Translations under genes and position numbers: made by a program
Shown: positions 1 to 7,500 of the stretch, one piece after another
Position numbering within the stretch: position 1 is the stretch's first letter
Layout: each line of letters begins with the position of its first letter
From: Chrysochromulina tobinii
Taxonomy: Eukaryota > Haptophyta > Prymnesiales > Chrysochromulinaceae
Assembly (NCBI GenBank): GCA_001275005.1
Contig: JWZX01001245.1
Span: forward strand, 1 to 16,775
Length of the DNA stretch: 16,775 nucleotides
Direction: 5' to 3'
Notes under the pieces: generated by a model
What the model was told of the DNA's origin: nothing
Seen by the model: the letters and a program-made list of their open reading frames with translations, nothing else
Database searches by the model: none

Positions 1-9
1 CACGGCCGA

Positions 10-60
10 GCATTCGATCCGACTAAGCGGCCGAGCGGGCCGCATTCGATTCGCCTAAGC
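10..60. repeat. Imperfect 19-bp direct repeat
   Basis: Positions 10-28 and 42-60 share 17 of 19 bases (core GCATTCGAT, ending CTAAGC), separated by a GC-rich spacer. The rest of 1-288 holds no gene I can see. It is the downstream flank of the minus-strand gene that ends at 289. Confidence 0.5.
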
Positions 61-229
61 TTGTATTAAGCATTTCCTTCGGACGCTCACGTGTTCGCTC
101 GTTCGGGTCACCGACCGTGAGGCCCTAGGATTGGTGTGTACTAGGTCATTGGACCTCATACAAAAGCTATAAATAATATTCCGAGGCTAAAGGCTAAAGA
201 CTATCTCGCGTGTCGGGCTATTCTCACGA

Positions 230-290
230 GCTCTGCTGCGGTAGAGTCAATGGACTCGGAGGGCTCTGCTGCGATAGATTCATTGGACTC
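230..290. repeat. 33-bp tandem duplication at the end of the minus-strand gene
   Basis: Positions 230-257 and 263-290 match at 25 of 28 bases (both begin GCTCTGCTGCG and end TGGACTC). The second copy overlaps the TGA stop (291-289) of the minus-strand gene, so a local duplication has shaped its 3' end. Confidence 0.6.
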
Positions 291-3200
291 ATTGAAATTC
301 TATCTGGTTGTTTGTGTGCTTCCGAAGCTTCTTCTCCAGCCTAGCCTGGGCAATCGCATCGGAGTGAAAGCTCGGGCCAGTAGTTTCTATCTCAGTCGTG
401 CCCAGGAGGTTTGGCTTCGGGTTCTTCAAGTATTTGTTGACCTCTGTCGTGGAAAGAGCGATGTCATCCGATGCGCGCGTCCTTAAGCCGGCGTCGGCGG
501 CTTTGACGTCAGAAGAGGCCTGGGTTCCTTGCTGCATGACGAAGACGATGATCAAAATCAAATACTCGAGGCGAATCCAGATAGGATCGGACACGTCCTC
601 CTGGTCACGTGCTCGCTTTGTCTTTACTGCCCAGCCCTTGTAGAGCTCTAGCTGCCCGTCAGGTCGCAGGCTGTACAAGTATTCGCCAGGGTACTTGTGC
701 CCACTCTCCCGCACTTCATCTTCCAACGGTAGGATCTTGACATCGGCCACGCGCACCATCGCCTCGAGGAAACCTTCAAAAGGCAACCTCTCAAGCTGCG
801 CGCTCTTTCCCAATTTGCTGTTTTCATTGATGACCATCATCCGCGAGTTACTGAAGATGGTGCCGACCTTGCGATCCGAAAGTTCCCGCGTGAACCCAAG
901 TGTGGACCAGAGAAGGGACCATTCCTCGTAGTTCATCAGATCTGCTCGCTCAGCGACATCCCCACCAACACCCGTAGCTGCTGCATAGACGTCGAAGATG
1001 CTACGAAGAGTCTGCTGATGTCGTGTCAGCACCATGTTCACCTCGTCGAGATAGCATGCATCAAGGCGAAACCAATTGGTGTTAGTGAAGATGAGCGCGG
1101 CATTCTCGTGGAGACCTAGAAAGTAGCCCATGTCTTCACACAGCCAACGCACATTCTGGCCAAAGTCCTTGGGTGGGAGCTCGTCAGTCGCGGCACGCAC
1201 CAACCATTCGAGGAACTCAGAGCGGGCCAACCGCTCTTTGGAGTTCGTCGAGGACTGGCTCTTATTGTTGGTCGTTGACGTTGTGTTGACAGTCGCCCAC
1301 AAGAGGTCGAATCCATCTTCTCCTCGCAACTTCGCATGGCGCGCCACCTTGCGATCGCCAGAGGGAGAGCGCCGGCCAGTGTCATTGATGTCAAGTGCGT
1401 CAAGCCGCGCGTCGTTAATCATCCTTGTATAGCCTGCACGCCCGATGCCGTGCACCACACCGCTAGTCTCGGATCCGATGCATGAGTAATATGTGAACAC
1501 ACGAAGGATCATCGGGTAGTGCTCGAAAAGCCCATCCATGATGTCCTCAATGATCTCCTTGGATAGCTTTCCCTCCCGGACTCCAAAGGCACGTCCCTTC
1601 ATGTCCGCCTGCAAGACTTGGCCGCCCGTCGTGTGACTCCAGTCAGCTAAGAAAGCCTTCTTCAAGCACCTCTCAGTGTCGATATAGTCGCTCGAATCGC
1701 ACGCGTACTTGCCATGTTTTCGGCCACGCCAGCATGACATTTCAAGGGCAGGACCTATAAGAGGGCGGCCTCGACAGAGACGCTTACGAGCCTCAGCTGC
1801 AGCAATGCGGACAGGTGTCGCCTCCATTCCATCCTCGTCAAGCCACTCGACGGCGTTCGAATTCCGCCAGCCTTTAGGGGATGAAGATGAAGGCACCTCC
1901 ACGCTCAAGTCCCCCGTTTTGAAATCCCCAAAGCAAGCTGCAGTGTCAGAACCATCCGCAATCCCGTCTCCTCTTCCGCTGCTGCCGACGTCGGCATTTG
2001 CACATGTGCCTCCACTTGCACCTCCGCCAGCGCCTCCTCCTGCGCCTCCGCCTGCACCTCCGCTCTTGCCCCCGGTTGCGCCACCGCCACCGCCACGACC
2101 ACCGCCACCGCCTGAACCTCTGCCTGCGCCTCCATCCGCGCATCCGGCCGCACTCCCGGCTGCGCCCCCGGCCATATCGCCTCCAGCCGCGCCTCGGCCA
2201 CCGCCACCGCCACCGCCACGACCACCGCCACCGCCTGAACCTTCGCCGGCGCTTGTGCCTCCAAATGCAGCGTCGCCTGTGCCTCTGCTAACCTCTAATC
2301 CTGTGCCTGTACCTGCTCCTGCATCTCTTCGTGCACCTCCTCCAGTGCCTCCTCCAACGCCTCCGCCCGCACCTCTGCCTGCGCCTCCATCCGCGATTCG
2401 ATTTGCATCTCCACCTGCACCTCCACTCGCGTCTCCGCTCGCGCCCCAGCCCTCAACTCCACTCGCGCCTTCGCCCGCGCCTCCACTCGCGCCTCTGCCC
2501 ACGCCACGACCACCGCCACGACCACCACCACCATGTCCATTTGCGCTGGCAGCAAATCCAGCGCCACTTTCTGATCCACCTTGGCTTGAGCTGTTAAGAT
2601 GCTGTCCACGAGCATCGGCGCCTGCACTACGGCCACTGCCAACCGGTCCGCCACTTCCACCAGTGCCACTGCGGCCTCCGTCATCGCCCACACCTTGGCT
2701 GACCGCCTGGTCGTTGCTACCGATACCACCACGTCCACCGCTACCGATTCCGCCTCGCTGCTGTGCCTGTTGTCCAGTTGCTGGATTCACCCCGTCATCT
2801 CCATCGTTGCTCCTTGTGGCTGGCCCAGCGTCTGGAGAAACAGCTAACCAGTGAACGTCAAAATTGGTGTTCACGTTGGCAGCTTCGTAAGCGCCGCGTC
2901 CAGTAGCTGCCTGTGCCCCCAGGCCGCTGAAGGTCCCGCCGATCGGCTGCCGTTCCAAGCTGCTGCTGAGGACTCCGTCTCTGTTCGTGGCAGATGTTCC
3001 CCATCGCCCCGCTCTAGTGCTATTAGTGCTTCGAGGCAGACCAGGGCTGGGGAGGCTGAGCGTAGGAGTCATACCCGAGTTGACGTACGGAACACCGTCT
3101 GGGCCGATTCCAACTCCTTCTTTGCTGGGGCGGTAGGAGTTGTCAGCCCGGAGCTGCGACAGCTGCCAGCGATACAGCTCCCAGTCTCCTCCCGAACCGC

Positions 3201-4293
3201 CTGGTCGTGGGCAGCCCTGACGCTCCCCATTTGTGCTGTACTCCTTCGCTGCCTTTCCGAGCATACCAGAGAGCATCGAGAGTCTGCCGAGCTTCTTGAG
3301 GCCCCCAGGCCCAGCAAACTTGCTGATTGGCGTCACCCTCTTTGATGAACCGATTGGTGTAAACTTGCCCTCACTCGAGCTCGACTGCTTCCTGTTTGAA
3401 AACGAGCCAAGAGCAAAATGGCTATCCGGAAGGAGCATGTGCTCATCCGACTTATCCATCCCCGGCATCGCGGGAAGCATGGGAATCGGCCGCGGCGAGC
3501 CAGGCTTGTTGGGCGGCCCCGAGAAAGACATGCCCGAGGCCTTGTTTCCCTGTCGGTCATAGTTGCTGCCGCCCATGCGGTCGAGCTGAATGCCCCAGAC
3601 CGCGTCCGGGTACGCCTCTGCTCGATGTGCCACTGGTGCAACGAGTGTAAAGCGCACTCGTGACAGCTCGCGTACCTTGGTTCCAAACTCACGGTCCGTT
3701 GTCAAGTTGGGCTCCTTGCTCACGGTGCGGAAGGCCTCACGCGCCTCCTGTTGCCTCGCCGTGAGCTTGTCGTCAAAGAGCTTTGTCGAGTGCTCGATGG
3801 GCTTCGGCAGTTGGCGCTCATTCCAGACCTTCTGGGCTTTCCGATGCAGTCCCGAATGTGGACGCTCAATCGCCTTGGCTACCGTTATATCCCTTGTGAC
3901 CTTTTTGGCGCGCACACCCCAAAGCTGGGCGCCCGAGCTCTCACGAAGCCCGTGCTTGTCCTTGGCCTTGTCTTTGAGCTCCGGCATCGATACCACTCGT
4001 CGAAGCTCATGAAAAAGCGTGTCCTCGTGATTGCGGTCCGATGCGAACAGAGTGCATCCTCGTGCTCGCGCATTCATCATGCCCATCTCTGCATCGACGC
4101 GAGAAGCGATGGCGAGGCGCTGCTGCAGCGTGAGTTGCGGCTGAGGACTTCGAGGTTCCGGCGTCTCCGCAATCGGCAGCAAGTCCACGGTGGAGGACTG
4201 GTGATGGGTCCATGGGCGGATCTGATGGGTCCATGGGCAGACCAGATAGACATCTTGATCTATCTGATATTTAGGAGAGTCCAGCAACACCAT
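289..4293 (-). CDS. Large Gly-rich protein with two EF-hand-like modules
   Basis: A 1334-aa single-exon frame on the minus strand. I cannot name the gene. Residues 1-500 are polar and Ser/Pro/Gly-rich, probably disordered. Residues about 505-775 are dominated by Gly, Ala, Arg and Ser. The C-terminal third contains two related modules. Module 1 (about 920-1035) has HYPMILRVFTYYS and later SEFLEWLVRAA. Module 2 (about 1088-1184) has LRSIFDVYAA, an EEWSLLW segment and FEGFLEAMVRVAD. This helix spacing with repeated 'EFLEA.VR.A' endings is a pattern I associate with EF-hand-derived proteins of unicellular algae, but canonical Ca-binding loops are not evident. A hydrophobic stretch at about 1234-1254 is either a membrane segment or an unspliced 63-nt intron. 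The start at 4293 is the first ATG of the frame; a later ATG at 4086 is possible. The gene is divergent from the chromatin gene at 4548. Existence is fairly sure, function unknown. Confidence 0.72.
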   Translation of the reverse strand: MVLLDSPKYQIDQDVYLVCPWTHQIRPWTHHQSSTVDLLPIAETPEPRSPQPQLTLQQRLAIASRVDAEMGMMNARARGCTLFASDRNHEDTLFHELRRVVSMPELKDKAKDKHGLRESSGAQLWGVRAKKVTRDITVAKAIERPHSGLHRKAQKVWNERQLPKPIEHSTKLFDDKLTARQQEAREAFRTVSKEPNLTTDREFGTKVRELSRVRFTLVAPVAHRAEAYPDAVWGIQLDRMGGSNYDRQGNKASGMSFSGPPNKPGSPRPIPMLPAMPGMDKSDEHMLLPDSHFALGSFSNRKQSSSSEGKFTPIGSSKRVTPISKFAGPGGLKKLGRLSMLSGMLGKAAKEYSTNGERQGCPRPGGSGGDWELYRWQLSQLRADNSYRPSKEGVGIGPDGVPYVNSGMTPTLSLPSPGLPRSTNSTRAGRWGTSATNRDGVLSSSLERQPIGGTFSGLGAQAATGRGAYEAANVNTNFDVHWLAVSPDAGPATRSNDGDDGVNPATGQQAQQRGGIGSGGRGGIGSNDQAVSQGVGDDGGRSGTGGSGGPVGSGRSAGADARGQHLNSSSQGGSESGAGFAASANGHGGGGRGGGRGVGRGASGGAGEGASGVEGWGASGDASGGAGGDANRIADGGAGRGAGGGVGGGTGGGARRDAGAGTGTGLEVSRGTGDAAFGGTSAGEGSGGGGGRGGGGGGGRGAAGGDMAGGAAGSAAGCADGGAGRGSGGGGGRGGGGGATGGKSGGAGGGAGGGAGGGASGGTCANADVGSSGRGDGIADGSDTAACFGDFKTGDLSVEVPSSSSPKGWRNSNAVEWLDEDGMEATPVRIAAAEARKRLCRGRPLIGPALEMSCWRGRKHGKYACDSSDYIDTERCLKKAFLADWSHTTGGQVLQADMKGRAFGVREGKLSKEIIEDIMDGLFEHYPMILRVFTYYSCIGSETSGVVHGIGRAGYTRMINDARLDALDINDTGRRSPSGDRKVARHAKLRGEDGFDLLWATVNTTSTTNNKSQSSTNSKERLARSEFLEWLVRAATDELPPKDFGQNVRWLCEDMGYFLGLHENAALIFTNTNWFRLDACYLDEVNMVLTRHQQTLRSIFDVYAAATGVGGDVAERADLMNYEEWSLLWSTLGFTRELSDRKVGTIFSNSRMMVINENSKLGKSAQLERLPFEGFLEAMVRVADVKILPLEDEVRESGHKYPGEYLYSLRPDGQLELYKGWAVKTKRARDQEDVSDPIWIRLEYLILIIVFVMQQGTQASSDVKAADAGLRTRASDDIALSTTEVNKYLKNPKPNLLGTTEIETTGPSFHSDAIAQARLEKKLRKHTNNQIEFQ
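532..594 (-). other. Candidate 63-nt intron (frame-neutral) or membrane segment
   Basis: On the minus strand the segment begins GTGTCC, has a T-rich 3' part (TTTGATTTTGATC followed by CTTCGTC) and ends ATGCAG. It is 63 nt, so splicing would leave the frame intact and remove the only hydrophobic stretch (LEYLILIIVFVM) from an otherwise hydrophilic tail. It could equally be a real helix; transcript data would decide. Confidence 0.4.
1970..2775 (-). repeat. Low-complexity Gly/Ala-rich coding tract
   Basis: Inside the minus-strand gene, degenerate GGN-type triplets encode Gly-Gly-Xaa runs. Read on the plus strand the same DNA gives a Pro-rich mirror frame (PPPAPPPAPP type) that extends through 2854. 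I treat the mirror as a shadow. It has no supporting ATG at its 5' end (it opens at a TTG at 1709), whereas the minus frame continues into ordered protein on both sides. Confidence 0.75.
4202..4243 (-). repeat. 21-bp in-frame tandem repeat near the N-terminus
   Basis: The 16-base string TGATGGGTCCATGGGC occurs at 4202-4217 and 4223-4238, a 21-bp period. In the minus-strand protein it encodes two 7-residue units starting PWTH near residues 20-33. This raises the question whether these first residues are conserved protein or recently added sequence. Confidence 0.7.
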
Positions 4294-4547
4294 GTGCCGC
4301 CCGACTTCTGCAACGCATCGGAATCCTGCAACCGGGTCGTCGGCGCCGCGTGTGCAACGATTTGTTTCGGCAATTTAAAACGTACCGGAAAAAGACACCG
4401 GGGGGAGCCGGGACTCACACGGGACTCACGGGCTTGCCGGTACTGTTCCGGGGGGGAGCCGGGACACACATGGGACACACACGGGTCATGTACAATTTGT
4501 TTAAGGTGTGTGTATTCTTCGAAGCGCGGGAGCCGCGGGCGGAGCAA
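4294..4547. promoter_or_regulatory. Shared divergent promoter region
   Basis: These 254 bp separate the ATGs of two head-to-head genes and so must hold both promoters or 5' leaders. An AT-rich block (CAATTTAAAA, around 4371-4380) reads TTTTAAATTG on the minus strand, about 80 nt before the minus-strand ATG, and could be a TATA-like element. The plus-strand frame is open back to about 4350 through the repeat, with in-frame ATGs at 4470 and 4488, so the start of the plus gene is not fully settled. No motif is proven functional. Confidence 0.5.
4400..4501. repeat. 51-bp tandem duplication, member of a dispersed repeat family
   Basis: Two copies are aligned on GAGCCGGGAC at 4405 and 4456. Each has a G-run, GAGCCGGGAC, then a CACAYGGGAC-type block. 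Related pieces occur at 12021-12057 (same strand) and 13100-13124 (opposite strand). The duplication lies in the divergent promoter interval. Confidence 0.7.
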
Positions 4548-7500
4548 ATGTTGACCGAGACCGAGATGCCGCAGGTGGCCGACGAGCCCAGCGTAGCACA
4601 GGTGGACGCCGAGCACATGCCCGACGCTGACCCCGCCGCCGCTCCCACTTTTGAGCAAAACGACCTCGTTTGGGCCAAGATCCGCGGCTTCCCATGGTGG
4701 CCCGCCCGCGTGGCTGGTACCCGGCGCACGGATGCCGAGGGCGTGCGCTACCCGGTGCGCTTCTTCCACACGGCGGAGCGCATAGAGCTCTCGCCAATGC
4801 CGTCGACGCTGCTGCCGTACAGCAGCAGGGAGGACCTTGCCGATCCGACCAAGATCAAGTCCAAGGCCATGCGCACCAAGTTCGAAAAGGCGCTTCTGGA
4901 GCTGTCCAAGGAGCCGACGAAGGGCGCGGACGAGGACCCGCCCGAGCCTCCGCGTCCCGCCGAGCTCGAAGAGAGCTGGCGCGACGAGGGCCACGAGTAC
5001 CTCGGGCGTCGCGTCGCGCGACCCTTTGAGGGTGGCCTGACGGTGGTCGGCCGGATCACGCGTTGGCTGCCCGCCGGCGATGGCGATGACGAGCCGCCGC
5101 TGTTCCATGTGGACCACGACGACGGCGACGAGGAAGACCTCGAGGAGTACGAGGTCATCGACGCCTTCGAGCTCTACAAGACGACGCCCGAGGCGACGAA
5201 GCTCGCACAGGCCAAGGCTCGTGCGGAGGCACGGGCGGCAAAGGAAGAGGAGAAAGCCGTAAAGGCGGAGGTGCGCGCCGCCAAGGCGAGCGAGCGCGCC
5301 GCGGCCGCCACGACCGCCGAGGACAAGGCGGCCGCCGAGGTGGAGGCCAGGGCGGCGCGGCTCGAGGTGAAGGCTTGCCGCGCCGCAGCGCTCGCAGCCA
5401 GGGCCGACACGAGCGGTGCTGAAGCGGCGGTCGCGGAAGCACGGGAGGAAGCAATGGCGGCCAAGGCTGCGTTCAGCAAGGTGGCGGCGAAGGCCAAGGA
5501 GGCCGCGGCTCGTGCACGCGAGGCCAAAGCCAAGGCGGCCGAGGAGGCCAAGAAGAAGCGCGAGGCAGAACGCGGGCCGCGCGTCGCGAAGACCGCCGTC
5601 CAGTTCTACACTGAGGCGGAGCGTCTCAAGCTGACAGCGGCGCACCCAGGGCTCGATGCGCCCGCCATTGCCGAGATGATCAAGGCGCAGTGGAAGGTGC
5701 TCGAAGAGGCCGATAAGGCGCCCTACAAGGAGTTGGCCGCGGCCGATAAGCAGAGGTACGAGGCCGAATGCGCGGCGTCTGGCATCGACCCGGCCGCGAA
5801 GCGACGCAAGAGCAGCGAGGGCGGCGCGGCGGCCGACACGGGCGGCGCGCCGCCGCCGCCGGGCAGCCTCGCGTCTGGCACGCCCCGAGTCGTCTGTGCT
5901 CTGAAGAGCGCGCCGCAGCTGAATGGCACTTCGTGCGTGGTGCTCGAATGGGTGCCAAGCGAAGGCCGTTATTTGGTGCGTCTCGATAGGGCGACACTGG
6001 CCAACGGGGAAAGTCTCGTCAAGCTGCGCCCCGAGTGCCTCGCTGCGACCTACGCCGCCGCGCTCGCTGCGACCACCGCCGCCGCTGGCGGCGCGCCCGT
6101 CGGCGCCGTCGGCGCCAGCGCCGGCGCCGGCGCCACGAACGCCAGCACCAGTCCCGGCGCCGATGGCGCGGACGGCAAGGGACGTACCTCTCTGCCGCCA
6201 GGCTGGACGGCGGTGCGCCGTGGGGCGAAGGCGGGCGAGGGCGCCGAGGGCAAGGGGCGCGCTTACACCGTCTATCAGGGCCCCGAGGGCAAGCCGCAGG
6301 CGCGCTCCGTCAAGCAAGCGTGGGAAGCATACGAGAAGCTCTCTCCAGGCGGCGGCAGCGCGGCCGCGGCCGCGGTAGCGGCGGCGGCCATCGCGGACTG
6401 TGCTCCGGCCGAGGCCATCGCCGAGGCAGGCGGCGCGGTCAAGGTGCGCGGCGCAAAGACCGCGTTCTTCCTCTACTCGCAGGCGCGTCGCAGGGAGGTC
6501 CGCGAAGCCAACCCGAGCCTCGACGCCAAGGCGATCGACAAGCTGCTGCAAGAAGAGTGGAAGGCGGCGGCGCCAGAGGCGCGCCAGTTGTACGTCGACG
6601 AGGCCGCTGAGGATAAGCGCCGGTACGAGCGTGAGCTCGCGTCGGAGCAGCGCCGAAACAGCGGCGGGCCCTCGCCGCCGCTTTCGATGGGCATCCCGCT
6701 GCAGCCGCTGCCGCAACACTCGCAGCCAATGCAGTGGAAGGAGATGCCGGCGGCGCCCAAAGCGCCCCCTAAGCCCAAGACCGGCAAGCAACTGGCGCTC
6801 GACAAGCTGCAGGCCGCCAAGCGGGCCGCTCAGCAGCGGCTGTGGGAGCTCAGCCGGAGCTCGCAGCACGAGACGGCGCCGGTGGCCGGCCTGGAGCGGC
6901 CTGAGCCTACGGGCCTGCTGCCGCTACGCGATGCGACTCTCGCGGCCTGCGTGCTCGAGGTTTGGCTCTTCGCGCGCGCCTTCCACAAGCGCCTCGGACT
7001 GCACCCCTTCCAGGCTCACCAGCTCTCGGCAGCCGTTGAGCGTGGCGCCGAGTCGCCATTGCTCGTCGAGCTCTCCATGGCGCTGTTGCGGGCGCTGCTC
7101 GAGCAGGGCGACGCGCTGCGCGGGAAACACCAGCTGCCGCCGCCCATGTCAGCCGCCCTCGGCACCAAGGTCGAGCTGCCGCTGCAGCAGCTGCCGCCGC
7201 CCGAGTTAGTGACACCAACCACGTGGGGCGAGGTGCTGCGTGCCGTAGGCCACCTGCTCGTCGGTTTCGCGTCCAACCCTGACGGAGAGGGCGCGCCGGC
7301 CGAGGAGGCGGCAGCGCAGGAGCGCGCTCGCCTGCAGGCGCTCGCGCAGCTGGGAACGACTCCCTTTGCGGAGCTGCCTGCGCATGCGCAGCTCACGTTG
7401 CTGCAGGCGCTGAGCGACGCGCTGCTTCGCACGGACGAGTTCACGAGCGAGCTGCGCGACCGTTTCGAGCAGCGCGCCGAGGCGGAGGCCAACGTGGCGA

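Noticed and set aside
1709-2854. Plus-strand Pro-rich frame resembling a hydroxyproline-rich cell-wall protein
   Set aside because: It mirrors the Gly-rich coding tract of the minus gene, opens at TTG, and has no ordered domain on either side.
4260-6869. 869-codon antisense frame opposite the chromatin gene
   Set aside because: A shadow of GC-rich codons. Its product is Arg/Leu/Gly-rich with no domain, while the plus strand encodes clear PWWP and HMG domains.
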